A stretch of 55,873 bases of DNA, from assembly GCF_900539295.1 (NCBI RefSeq), contig NZ_UQBH01000015.1, positions 1-55,873 of the forward strand, written 5' to 3'. The DNA is from an uncultured Megasphaera sp. (GTDB taxonomy: Bacteria; Bacillota; Negativicutes; Veillonellales; Megasphaeraceae). The translations under genes were made by a program, and so were the position numbers. Below are positions 16,749 to 25,395 of the stretch, one piece after another. The notes below the pieces were generated by a model. The model did no database searches, was not told the origin of the DNA, and was given only the letters and a program-made list of their open reading frames with translations. Each line of letters opens with the position of its first letter. Within the stretch, counting starts at the first letter, position 1.

Positions 16749-17909
16749 ATGCCGACAATTTCTCAAAAGATAAATTTATTTACCGATTCGGCCATTGCCC
16801 GCATGTCAAAAATTGCCGAAGCCTGCGGAGCCGTTAACTTATCGGAAGGTTTCCCGGACTTTCCGCCGCCTCAGGCCATGCTCGACCGCTTGGCTGAAGT
16901 GGCGAAAGAGGGCCCTCATCAGTACAGCCTCGATAATGGCGCCTTTAATCTGCGTCAGGCCCTGGCCGACTATCGAAATCTGTTTACCGGAGTGCGGCCT
17001 GATCCGGAGACGGAAGTCGTCGTTACCTGCGGCGGTACGGAAGCCCTGATGACGGCCATGATGGCCATCGTCGATCCCGGCGATAAGGTCATCCTCTTCT
17101 CGCCTTTTTATGAAGCCTATGCGACGGATGCCCTGCTCTGCGGGGCCGAGCCGATCTATGTGTCCCTCAAAGGCGATGATTACACCTTTGACGGCGATGA
17201 ATTGGAAGCGGCCTTTAAGGAAGGGCCGAAGGCCATTTTTATTTGCAATCCGTCCAATCCCTGCGGCAAGGTTTTTTCGAGAGAAGAACTGCTGACCATT
17301 GCCGCCCTTGCCGAAAAGTATGACGCCTTTGCCGTCATCGACGAAGTCTATGAACACATCGTCTATGAGCCTACGGAGTATACTTACTTTTCGACCCTTC
17401 CCGGCATGTATGAGCGGACGATTTGCTGCGGTTCTTTATCGAAGACCTATTCGATTACCGGGTGGCGTTTAGGCTATATCTTTGCGCCTCCGGCAGTCAC
17501 CGATGCGATAAAGAAGCTGCACGTTTATTTAACGATCAGCGCTCCCAGTCCGCTCCAGGAAGCGGCCGTGACCGGCCTGCACTTTGGCCTTGAGTACTAC
17601 CGGGGCCTTCGGGAGCTCTATCGGAAAAAGAGAGACTTCGTCATCCATCGTCTCGATGAAATCGGCATCGGCCATAATATCCCCCAAGGAGCCTTCTACA
17701 TGCTCCTTGAGATTGGAGACTACGGCTATGACGATGATGAAGCCTTTTGCAGGGACTTAGCTGAAAAAATCGGCGTCGCCCTTGTTCCGGCCTCGACCTT
17801 TTTTAAAGAAACGGTTCATCATTTGGCGCGGCTGCAGTTTGCTGTCCGAGATGAAACCTTGGCGGAAGCCATGCACCGCCTGGAAAACATTTCAGCCTTG
17901 AAAAAATAA
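16749..17909 (+). CDS. PLP-dependent class I/II aminotransferase
   Basis: A 386-residue cytoplasmic aminotransferase. The PLP-lysine segment is SLSKTYSITGWRLGY; NPSNPCGKVFSREEL and DEVYEHIVYE are the other cofactor contacts. The pattern is closest to the kynurenine/methionine-type group (NLSEGFPDFPPP start, GPHQYS). The amino acid used cannot be fixed from sequence. ATG 16749 has AGGAGA ahead and follows gyrB by 12 bases, so it may be co-transcribed. Confidence 0.88.
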   Translation: MPTISQKINLFTDSAIARMSKIAEACGAVNLSEGFPDFPPPQAMLDRLAEVAKEGPHQYSLDNGAFNLRQALADYRNLFTGVRPDPETEVVVTCGGTEALMTAMMAIVDPGDKVILFSPFYEAYATDALLCGAEPIYVSLKGDDYTFDGDELEAAFKEGPKAIFICNPSNPCGKVFSREELLTIAALAEKYDAFAVIDEVYEHIVYEPTEYTYFSTLPGMYERTICCGSLSKTYSITGWRLGYIFAPPAVTDAIKKLHVYLTISAPSPLQEAAVTGLHFGLEYYRGLRELYRKKRDFVIHRLDEIGIGHNIPQGAFYMLLEIGDYGYDDDEAFCRDLAEKIGVALVPASTFFKETVHHLARLQFAVRDETLAEAMHRLENISALKK

Positions 17910-17944
17910 TCTCTTTCATTACCTTATCAAAGGAGGGAGTCTAT

Positions 17945-18736
17945 ATGAAAAAATGGCAAATACTGCTGAGCACCCTTTGCCTGAGCGTTTCCTGCCTGAC
18001 GGCGCTTGCCGACGGCGTACCTGAAGGAAGTCCGTCGGAAAAATTGGCGGCCGTAGTTCTCACCGACCCGACGGTCAATACCAAGAATTTGGATAATTTT
18101 TATATCATGCAGGGACGTACCTACGATAAGGTAACGGGCTTATTGACGGCTTTGCCGCCGCAGACGACGGGGCTTACGGGCTCTTACTATTTCCGCGTCG
18201 ACAAACAGGTCGTCGGTGACTATTTCTATCACGTTAAAGCCTACGATACGGAGTCTCATGTCTTAATGGGCAACTACTTTGTCGCCAAAGATGAGAGCAG
18301 CGCCTGGCGGCTTCAGAATGACCAAAAGGCTGCCCTTATCTACGGCAGCGCAGAAAAGATGATGGATAAGGTTGAAGTCGTCGTCTATCCGCAAAAAATT
18401 CCCCTCGGCAGCTACGGTATCATCCGCGTCCATGTACCGGGCATGATTCCTTATGAAATCAAGGCGACGAGCCTTAATACGAAGATTGCCGATATTACGG
18501 AAAGCATGAATATCCATCCCCTGCAGGCCGGGAAAGTAGACCTCGTCGTCGATGTAAAAGTCGGTGATGCCGTCCGTACCGTGACCAAAGAAATCACCGT
18601 CGTCGACGAAGCGGACAGCCGCACAAGCGAAAAATCCCGCAATAATCCCAGTGTCGGTGTCGGCATCGGTATCGGCTGGGGCAGCGGCGGATACCATGGC
18701 GGCGGAATTGGCATCGGTGTCGGACCTTGGTGGTAA
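17945..18736 (+). CDS. Exported protein with glycine-rich tail, unknown
   Basis: A 263-residue protein not recognised from a family. A signal peptide (MKKWQILLSTLCLSVSCLTA) ends near ALA-DG. The body (25-230) is mostly predicted beta and begins with a segment mentioning SDP-like KLAAVVLTDP. The last 30 residues are a Gly/Ile/Val-rich tail (VGVGIGIGWGSGG, GIGIGVGPWW). The AAGGAGGGAG in front of ATG 17945 is strong. It lies between an aminotransferase and a CNNM protein, neither of which suggests a role. In a diderm cell it would be periplasmic or surface-attached. Confidence 0.75.
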   Translation: MKKWQILLSTLCLSVSCLTALADGVPEGSPSEKLAAVVLTDPTVNTKNLDNFYIMQGRTYDKVTGLLTALPPQTTGLTGSYYFRVDKQVVGDYFYHVKAYDTESHVLMGNYFVAKDESSAWRLQNDQKAALIYGSAEKMMDKVEVVVYPQKIPLGSYGIIRVHVPGMIPYEIKATSLNTKIADITESMNIHPLQAGKVDLVVDVKVGDAVRTVTKEITVVDEADSRTSEKSRNNPSVGVGIGIGWGSGGYHGGGIGIGVGPWW

Positions 18737-18759
18737 TCTAAAAGGAGAGTGTATCTACT

Positions 18760-20127
18760 GTGGAGTTTTCCCTAGGAAAACAGTTACTGGTCATCATTTT
18801 ACTTATCTTTGGCAACGGCATCTTCTCTTTATTGGAAATGGCTATCGTAAGCAGCCATCAATCACGGCTGGAAGCGATTGCCGATGAAGGAAGCAAGTCG
18901 GCAGCTATCGTCCTAAAACTGCGTGAAAATCCGAATAAGATGTTTTCTACCGTTCAGTTCGGCATCACCCTGATCAGCCTCTTGACCGGGGTCTATGGCG
19001 GTACGGAAATGGCCGGCCCTTTATCGGTCTATGTGGCGAAGATTCCCGGCCTTGAACCGTATGCCTATACGATCAGCCTGACCGGCATCGTCGCTTTGAT
19101 TACCTATTTGACCATCATCCTCGGTGAAATCGTTCCTAAACGGATTGCCATCGACAATCCGGAAAAAGTTGCCTGTCTATTGGCCCGTCCGATGCTGTAT
19201 TTTTCGGCCGTCTGCACGCCCGTTGTCTGGATTCTGTCATGGTCTACGACGGCTGTTACCAAGCTGATGGGGGTCAAGAAGCCGGAAGTACTGCCGGTTA
19301 CGGAAGACGAAATAAAACTGCTCTTAGAGCAGGGCGTTGAACTCGGAGCCTTTGAAAAAGAAGAACCGGAATTGGTAACGCGTGTCTTTCGCTTGGCCGA
19401 TATGGACGTCGGTGACATCATGACCAACCGAACCCAGGTAGACTGGCTTGACGTCGAAGACCCGGAAGCGACGATGATGAAGGAACTGGTGGCCTTCAAC
19501 CACAATAATCTTCCCGTCGGACGGGGTTCCTTAGATGATTTTATCGGCATGGTTTCAGTCAGTGAAATCTTTCAAAAATACTATGAAAACATTCGCACTC
19601 AAAAACCGGCATCCCTGCCGGCTATCGTAGAAGAATGTGTTCATAAGCCTATCTATATCCCGGAATCGATGGATATCATGAAAGTCGTCCACGTCTTCCG
19701 CGAACACAGCGTTCATGAAGTAGCCGTCCTCGATGAATACGGCAACTTCAGCGGTATCCTGACACTCCACGACATCCTTGAAGAGTTGGTGGGCATCATG
19801 CCGGCTGGCGAAGAAGAAAAGAAGGAAGAAGCCAACCGTATTATCCAGCGGGGGCCTAATGATTGGCTTATCGAAGGGTTGCTTCCCATTGAAGATTTTA
19901 AAGATTTCTTCGGTATCGAAGACGATCTTCCTGATGAAGAACAATACCTGTATAAGACCTTGGCCGGCCTGATTACTTATGGCGTCGGCCGCATTCCCCG
20001 AGAAACGGATACCTACGTGTGGAAGGACTTTACCTTTGAAGTCGTCGATATGGATAATCTCCGCGTCGACAAAATCCTCGTCACCCGTGATCCGGATTAC
20101 TCCGAAGAGAATGAAGACGACAAATAA
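18760..20127 (+). CDS. CNNM-domain / CBS-pair membrane protein (CorC-HlyC family)
   Basis: A 455-residue membrane protein. The N-terminal CNNM (DUF21) domain has three or four hydrophobic segments and IILGEIVPKRIAI. A CBS pair (about 205-325) contains GDIMTNRTQVDWLD and HDILEELVGIMP. A CorC_HlyC transporter-associated domain (360-440) follows. Relatives act in Mg2+ or Co2+ efflux. The start is GTG 18760 after AAAGGAGAG. A strong terminator follows. Confidence 0.92.
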   Translation: MEFSLGKQLLVIILLIFGNGIFSLLEMAIVSSHQSRLEAIADEGSKSAAIVLKLRENPNKMFSTVQFGITLISLLTGVYGGTEMAGPLSVYVAKIPGLEPYAYTISLTGIVALITYLTIILGEIVPKRIAIDNPEKVACLLARPMLYFSAVCTPVVWILSWSTTAVTKLMGVKKPEVLPVTEDEIKLLLEQGVELGAFEKEEPELVTRVFRLADMDVGDIMTNRTQVDWLDVEDPEATMMKELVAFNHNNLPVGRGSLDDFIGMVSVSEIFQKYYENIRTQKPASLPAIVEECVHKPIYIPESMDIMKVVHVFREHSVHEVAVLDEYGNFSGILTLHDILEELVGIMPAGEEEKKEEANRIIQRGPNDWLIEGLLPIEDFKDFFGIEDDLPDEEQYLYKTLAGLITYGVGRIPRETDTYVWKDFTFEVVDMDNLRVDKILVTRDPDYSEENEDDK

Positions 20128-20154
20128 GTCGCTTCATCAATTAAATAAATTGTA

Positions 20155-20210
20155 ACTAAAAAGGGACGGTAAACGAATGTAAACACCATTCGTTTACCGT
20201 CCCTTTTCTA
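20155..20210. terminator. Bidirectional terminator between convergent genes
   Basis: A 19-bp perfect stem (20161-20179 with 20187-20205, centred on GGGACGGTAAACGAATG) with T-runs on both sides. It ends the CNNM gene on plus and gpsA on minus. Confidence 0.93.
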
Positions 20211-20216
20211 TGGAGA

Positions 20217-21176
20217 CTATTCACTTTTTGTCGAGCGGAGAAAGAGATTTTTTAAGACTTCATGGGGATTTTTCTTTTCTTGAATGATAGAATGGACGGC
20301 AGCCGTAATGGGAAGTTCTACGCCGTAGCGATTCGATAAGTCTAATAAGGCTTCCGTCGTGCTGACACCTTCTGCCAATTTAGAAAAGGGATTTCCTTCT
20401 ATGAAATCCTGACCGAAGCGGCGGTTGTTGCTGTGCAGGGAAAAGAGGGTCGCTTCGTAGTCGCCTAAGTGGCTGAGCCCGTAGACGGTCATAGCCTGGC
20501 CGCCCATAGCGGCTACTAAGACCGACAGCTCGTGAGCTCCGCGGGCCATGAGCGCCCCTTTGAGCGCCGTCATATGGGCGCCGTCGAGCATGCCGGCAGC
20601 GATGCCGACGACATTTTTGGCAGCCGCTCCGATTTCAATGCCCAGGAGGTCCTGGCCGTAATAGAATCGTATCAAGGGACTGGTAAAGGTATCGACTAAG
20701 AAATGGGTCAGTTCATTATCGGCTGAAGCGATGACCATGCAGTTGGGCATGCCGCTGAGAAAGTCCTGAACATGTCCGGGACCGACCCAGACCGCCGTTC
20801 GTACGGATTTTCCCAGCTCTTCTTCCATAACCGTCGTCAGCCTTTTGCCGCTGCCGGCTTCCAGCCCTTTCATGGCCAGGATGAAGGGGACGTTTTCATC
20901 AAAGCCGGCTTCTCTCAAGTTTTTCGTAAACGAGCGAAGCTGTTGGGCGCTGATGGAAATGATGCAGATATCGGCATCGGCCAGCGCTCCCTTCAGATCA
21001 TCGGTCAAATCAATCGATTCCGGCAAGGTAAGATAGTCGTTTTTTCGCGTATTTTTCAGCCTGTTAAGGTTTTGGGAACCCGGTCGGCCCCATAAGGTCA
21101 CGTCATGACCGATATGGTCGGCATACCAGGCGTGGAAACTGCCCCAGCGGCCGCAGCCTAAGACGGTGATTTTCAT
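20217..21176 (-). CDS. gpsA: Glycerol-3-phosphate dehydrogenase-like protein (GpsA family)
   Basis: A 319-residue NAD(P)-dependent oxidoreductase that would make sn-glycerol 3-phosphate for phospholipids. The nucleotide fold starts VLGCGRWGSF, where GpsA normally has GxGSWG. The catalytic lysine region is AAKNVVGIAAGMLDG and GLSHLGDYEATLFS replaces the usual GLAGLGDL(x)VTCTS. So it is a divergent member, and another ketoacid-type substrate is possible. The ATG at 21176 has GAGGGGAG ahead. An extended -10 (TGCTATAAT) lies near 21220 on minus. Confidence 0.8.
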   Translation of the reverse strand: MKITVLGCGRWGSFHAWYADHIGHDVTLWGRPGSQNLNRLKNTRKNDYLTLPESIDLTDDLKGALADADICIISISAQQLRSFTKNLREAGFDENVPFILAMKGLEAGSGKRLTTVMEEELGKSVRTAVWVGPGHVQDFLSGMPNCMVIASADNELTHFLVDTFTSPLIRFYYGQDLLGIEIGAAAKNVVGIAAGMLDGAHMTALKGALMARGAHELSVLVAAMGGQAMTVYGLSHLGDYEATLFSLHSNNRRFGQDFIEGNPFSKLAEGVSTTEALLDLSNRYGVELPITAAVHSIIQEKKNPHEVLKNLFLRSTKSE

Positions 21177-21452
21177 GGCATCTTCTCCCCTCAAAAAAAT
21201 AAATACTGGTTCTTCAATTATAGCATGAATCGGGAAGTTCAGACAGGCGATGTAATTTCTTTCCTGATGGCTCGGTCAGGATTATGGTAGTATACTTTTT
21301 CGTTTTGATGATTTTTGTTGGAATTACAATGGATATTTGTCCTTTCCTTTCGTATAATGAACGAAGAAAGGCCGACAAGAGGCCCGATGATTCGGCTTTA
21401 GTCTTTGGCAGTCGTCTTTAGGGAGATGGCTGCAGCGAAAGGAGTATGTGCT

Positions 21453-22646
21453 ATGGGAAAGAAGATTACAGAAAAAGTTACTTGGGTTGGCAAAATCGAT
21501 TGGGAATTGAATACATTCCACGGCAATGAATATTCTACGGAAAAGGGTTCGTCCTATAATTCTTATTTAGTCCGCGACAAGAAAGTAGCTTTGATCGATA
21601 CGGTGTGGAAGCCCTTCGATGAAGAGTTTGTCGACTATTTGAAACAGGAAATCGACTTGAAGAGCATCGATTACATCGTCATGAACCATAATGAAAATGA
21701 CCACAGCGGCGCCCTTCCGGCTTTGATGAGAGAAATCCCTGACGTCCCCATTTACTGCACGCAAAAAGGGGAAGCCATCCTCCGCGGCCTCTATCATCAG
21801 GATTGGAACTACGTCAATGTTAAAACGGGCGATACCTTGGACCTCGGTGACAGTAAACTGGTCTTCATTGAAGCGGCCATGCTCCACTGGCCTGATACGA
21901 TGTTTACGTACATGACCGGCGAAAACATCCTCTTCAGTAATGACGGCTTCGGCCAGCATTTTGCCAGTGAATGGATGTATAATGACTGCGTCGATCAGGC
22001 AGAACTCTATCATGAAGCCATGAAATACTATGCCAATATTTTAAACCTCTACAGCCCCATGGTTACCCGCAAAATCGATGAAATCTTGAAGATGAACGTC
22101 CCGGTCAATATGATCTGCCCCAGCCACGGCGTCATCTGGCGAGATAACCCCCTGCAGATTGTCGAAACGTATCAGAAATGGGCTAAGGAATATCAGGAAA
22201 ATCAAGTTACCATCATCTATGATACGATGTGGAATGCCACGCGGCGCATGGCTGAATGCATTGCCCAGGGCCTGCGCGACGCTGACCCGTCGCTGACAGT
22301 TAAATTGTATAACTCTGCTGTCGACGATAAAAATGACATCGTTACCGAAGTCTTTAAGTCCAAGGCTATTCTGGTCGGTTCACCGACGATCAACTACGGC
22401 TTCCTCTACTCCATCGGAGGCATCATGGAAATGATCCGCGGCCTGAAGTTTAAAAATAAGAAAGCAGCCGCCTTTGGCAGCTATGGCTGGAGCGGCGAAT
22501 CGGTTAAACAGATAACGGGCCTCTTAAAAGAAGCCGGTTTTGAACTGGTAAACGACGGCCTGCGCTGCCAGTGGAACCCTGATATGGAAACGCAGAATAA
22601 CTGCCGCCAGTTTGGCCAGGAATTTGCTGAGTCGCTGGCAAAATAA
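21453..22646 (+). CDS. fprA: Flavodiiron protein (A-type flavoprotein)
   Basis: A 397-residue oxygen or nitric oxide reductase of anaerobes. The N-terminal metallo-beta-lactamase-like domain has the diiron ligands NHNENDHSG, LHWPDTM, SNDGFG and CPSHGVIW. The C-terminal flavodoxin domain starts VTIIYDTMWNATRRMAE. Neither a rubredoxin nor a reductase domain is attached, so electrons come from a separate partner. ATG 21453 has GAAAGGAG ahead. The upstream 250 bases hold two -10-like boxes (TATACT near 21292, TATAAT near 21352) without convincing -35 boxes. Confidence 0.93.
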   Translation: MGKKITEKVTWVGKIDWELNTFHGNEYSTEKGSSYNSYLVRDKKVALIDTVWKPFDEEFVDYLKQEIDLKSIDYIVMNHNENDHSGALPALMREIPDVPIYCTQKGEAILRGLYHQDWNYVNVKTGDTLDLGDSKLVFIEAAMLHWPDTMFTYMTGENILFSNDGFGQHFASEWMYNDCVDQAELYHEAMKYYANILNLYSPMVTRKIDEILKMNVPVNMICPSHGVIWRDNPLQIVETYQKWAKEYQENQVTIIYDTMWNATRRMAECIAQGLRDADPSLTVKLYNSAVDDKNDIVTEVFKSKAILVGSPTINYGFLYSIGGIMEMIRGLKFKNKKAAAFGSYGWSGESVKQITGLLKEAGFELVNDGLRCQWNPDMETQNNCRQFGQEFAESLAK

Positions 22647-22662
22647 AGGCATCTTTCCCATA

Positions 22663-22698
22663 AAAAAAATCGGATCTCTCTTGAGAGGTCCGATTTTT
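22663..22698. terminator. Bidirectional terminator between fprA and icd
   Basis: Stem AATCGGA-CTCTC with GAGAG-TCCGATT, loop tt, flanked by an A-run and a T-run, so it works in both directions for the two convergent genes. Confidence 0.9.
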
Positions 22699-22726
22699 GT
22701 GTTAGCATGAATAGGTGAATTCCTTA

Positions 22727-23728
22727 TCAGCCTTGTAAATGGGCAATGACGGCGTCGCGGTAAGCTTCTGTCGTCGCCTGTCCGCCGAGATCCGGTGTGA
22801 GTGCTTTCTTTTCAGCAAGGACAGCATCGACTGCCTTGTGGATATTGGCAGCAATGGCTGTTTCGCCGATATATTCGAGGAGCATGCAGGCCGACCAAAG
22901 AAGGGCTGTCGGATTGGCAATGTGTTTTCCGGCAATATCGGGAGCGCTGCCGTGAACGGCTTCGAACATGGCATAATCGTCACCGATATTCATGGAAGGC
23001 AGGAGGCCCAGGCCGCCGATGAGGCCGCTCGTAAGGTCGGAAATGATATCGCCGTAGAGGTTGGGCATGACGATGACGTCGAATTGTTCCGGCCGCATGA
23101 CCAGCTGCATACAGGTATTGTCGACGATTTTATCGTCGCTTTCGATTTGCGGATAGTCGGCAGCGACGGTACGGAAGGTATCGAGGAACAAGCCGTCGCT
23201 CATCTTTAAGATGTTGGCCTTATGGACGCAGGTTACTTTTTTGCGGCCATGGGAGACGGCATATTCAAAGGCCGAGCGGATGATGCGTTCACTGGCTTTT
23301 TTTGTGATGAGTTTGATGGCATGAACCGTATCTTCATTCATCTTATATTCGACGCCGATGTATAGATCTTCTGTGTTTTCACGGAAGGTGACGACGTCGA
23401 CGTTGGGAAACGGCGTCTTGACGGCCGTGTTCGATTTGGCCGGACGGATGTTGGCGTAGAGGTCGTATTTATTGCGCAGGGTAACGTTTAAAGAACGGAA
23501 TCCCTTGCCGATGGGCGTCGTAATGGGCGACTTTAAGAGGACGCGGGTCTTTTCAAAAGAGGCAAAAGCGTCATCGGGAATGAGGGCCCCGTTCTTTTCA
23601 TATTCTGCGGCGCCGACATTGAAGATTTCATACGTAAGCGGTGCTTTGGCTGCGTCGAGGATGGCCAGGACGGCGTCGGTGATTTCCGGGCCGATACCGT
23701 CGCCTTTAAATACAGTGATTGTCTTCAT
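22727..23728 (-). CDS. NAD-type isocitrate dehydrogenase (isopropylmalate dehydrogenase family)
   Basis: A 333-residue beta-decarboxylating dehydrogenase. It begins KTITVFKGDGIGPEIT. The substrate loop has FRENTEDLYIGVEY, as in short NAD-dependent isocitrate dehydrogenases, rather than the leucine-enzyme loop. The Mg site YGDIISDLTSGLIGG and HGSAPDIAGKHIANPTA are intact. It starts three bases after the citrate synthase stop, so the two make one operon leading, with aconitase opposite, to 2-oxoglutarate. Confidence 0.88.
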   Translation of the reverse strand: MKTITVFKGDGIGPEITDAVLAILDAAKAPLTYEIFNVGAAEYEKNGALIPDDAFASFEKTRVLLKSPITTPIGKGFRSLNVTLRNKYDLYANIRPAKSNTAVKTPFPNVDVVTFRENTEDLYIGVEYKMNEDTVHAIKLITKKASERIIRSAFEYAVSHGRKKVTCVHKANILKMSDGLFLDTFRTVAADYPQIESDDKIVDNTCMQLVMRPEQFDVIVMPNLYGDIISDLTSGLIGGLGLLPSMNIGDDYAMFEAVHGSAPDIAGKHIANPTALLWSACMLLEYIGETAIAANIHKAVDAVLAEKKALTPDLGGQATTEAYRDAVIAHLQG

Positions 23729-23731
23729 CGT

Positions 23732-25075
23732 TTATCTGTCCTTTCTGGGAATATAATCCATGAGGTCGCCGACGTATTTTGCGGCCGGACGGACGATGCG
23801 GTTGTCGTAGAGTTTGTGTTCGATGTTGTGGGCCAGCCAGCCGACCATACGGCTGATGACGAACAACGGCGTATACAAATCGCGGGGAATGCCCAGCATA
23901 TTGTAAGCAAAGCCGCTGTAGAAATCGACGTTGCTGCACATGGTGACGCCTTTTTCCTTGGTCAGGGTATCCATGGCCAGTCTTTCAAAGCGGTTGTAGA
24001 AGCGGAATACGTCGTTCATGCCCTTTTCTTTGGCCAAGATGCCGCAGTAATGGCGCATGATTTCGGCACGCGGGTCGGACAGTGTGTAGACGGCATGACC
24101 GAAGCCGTAGACCAGGCCTTTATCGCTGCCTTTGAAGGTTTTATTGAGAATCTGATGGATGACATCGATGATTTGGTCGTCCGTTGCTTTGATGCCGATG
24201 GCGTCGATAATCTGTTCCATCATCAGGGATACGCGGATATTGGCACCGCCGTGACGAGGCCCTTTGAGGGCGCCGACGGAACTTGCCATGCTTGAGTAAA
24301 TATCCGTATCCGTCGAAGAGACGACGATATTGGTAAAGGTCGAGTTGGTACCGCCGCCGTGATCGGCATGGAGGAAGAGCAAGAGGTCGAGAAGCTGGGC
24401 TTCTTTCGGCGTAAATTTGCTGTCTGGACGAAGCATGGATAAAATGTTTTCGGCTGTCGAGTAGTCTTTGCGGGGATAGTGGATGACCAGACTCTTACGG
24501 TTGTAATAGTGAATCTTGGACATGTAGGCATAGACGGCAATAGACGGCAGCTTGCTCATGATATTCAGCCCTTTGCGCAGGGTCTGATAGACGTCGGTAT
24601 TGTCCGGATCGGGGTCGTAATTGTACAGGGTCAGTAAGGCGTGCTGCAGTTTATTCATCAAGTTTTTGCCCGGCAGACGGAGCAGGTTCATTTCCAAAAA
24701 GTCATCGGGCAAATCGTAGCCGTTTTGCAGTACCTTACAGAAAGCCTTTAATTCATCTTCTGTCGGCAAATAGCCGAAGAGGAGGAGAAAACTCGCTTCT
24801 TCGTATAAATAACCGTTATAATTGGTTTCTTTAACCAATTCACGAATATCTATGCCGCGGTAGTACAAAATGCCGTCACAGTCAACCTTTTGATCCTGTT
24901 CGTCACGGCGGTAACCGACGACATCAGCGATGCGGGTCAAACCGACGAGGACGCCTGTGTGATCTTCGTTACGCAAGCCACGCTTTACACCGTACTTGGA
25001 AAACCATTCGCGGGGAATCTGCGTGTAGTTTTGTGACTTGCCGTAAAATTGGGCTAAATAAATATTTTTATCCAA
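23732..25075 (-). CDS. gltA: Citrate synthase
   Basis: A 447-residue Si-type citrate synthase. Catalytic segments are HADHGGGTNSTF, VGALKGPRHGGANI and GFGHAVYTLSDPRA, with active-site histidines in each. Length is a little above the usual 430. The N-terminal 40 residues (NIYLAQFYGKSQNYTQIP) resemble the longer form seen in some Firmicutes. ATG 25075 is preceded by GAAAGAGAGGA. It opens the citrate synthase-isocitrate dehydrogenase operon. Confidence 0.94.
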   Translation of the reverse strand: MDKNIYLAQFYGKSQNYTQIPREWFSKYGVKRGLRNEDHTGVLVGLTRIADVVGYRRDEQDQKVDCDGILYYRGIDIRELVKETNYNGYLYEEASFLLLFGYLPTEDELKAFCKVLQNGYDLPDDFLEMNLLRLPGKNLMNKLQHALLTLYNYDPDPDNTDVYQTLRKGLNIMSKLPSIAVYAYMSKIHYYNRKSLVIHYPRKDYSTAENILSMLRPDSKFTPKEAQLLDLLLFLHADHGGGTNSTFTNIVVSSTDTDIYSSMASSVGALKGPRHGGANIRVSLMMEQIIDAIGIKATDDQIIDVIHQILNKTFKGSDKGLVYGFGHAVYTLSDPRAEIMRHYCGILAKEKGMNDVFRFYNRFERLAMDTLTKEKGVTMCSNVDFYSGFAYNMLGIPRDLYTPLFVISRMVGWLAHNIEHKLYDNRIVRPAAKYVGDLMDYIPRKDR

Positions 25076-25139
25076 TTTGATTCCTCTCTTTCCTGCAAGT
25101 ATGAATATAGAGGAATAACTTATAAATTATCGGTTATTC

Positions 25140-25187
25140 AGGAATATTCATAAATTTTATCTGGGGAATATTTTTTAGAATATTCCT
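25140..25187. promoter_or_regulatory. Candidate operator in the gltA-acn gap: repeated GGAATATT
   Basis: A perfect 10-bp inverted repeat (AGGAATATTC 25140-25149 with GAATATTCCT 25178-25187) plus a third direct copy, GGAATATT at 25165-25172. It lies just downstream of the likely gltA start point and about 100 bases from the acn promoter. A regulator of both divergent units could bind here. The remainder of 25076-25395 is AT-rich with the two promoters and a UUCG-loop hairpin (25365-25376) just before the acn ribosome site. Confidence 0.5.
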
Positions 25188-25201
25188 GCAAAGTATAAGT
25201 T

Positions 25202-25210
25202 ATTATAGCA
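25202..25210 (-). promoter_or_regulatory. Extended -10 promoter for gltA
   Basis: TGCTATAAT on the minus strand (25210-25202). The -35 region is poor, as expected for an extended -10 promoter. The leader would be about 120 nt and would include the GGAATATT repeats. Confidence 0.5.
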
Positions 25211-25285
25211 TAATAATGGACAAAGTAAAATAAAAATCATGCAAATCGGATAACGTTTAAAGGGTAGTCACAGCCTTTTTGTGTA

Positions 25286-25294
25286 TGATATAAT
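25286..25294 (+). promoter_or_regulatory. Extended -10 promoter for aconitase
   Basis: TGATATAAT at 25286-25294, giving a leader of about 95 nt; no good -35 is visible. Confidence 0.5.
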
Positions 25295-25395
25295 ATTTAC
25301 TGAAATGGAATAAATTTTATATTGTGAAAGTTATTTTAGTAAATTTCATAATTTGAAAAGCCGTCGCTTCGGCGATGACAAAGGAGGGGTTAATT

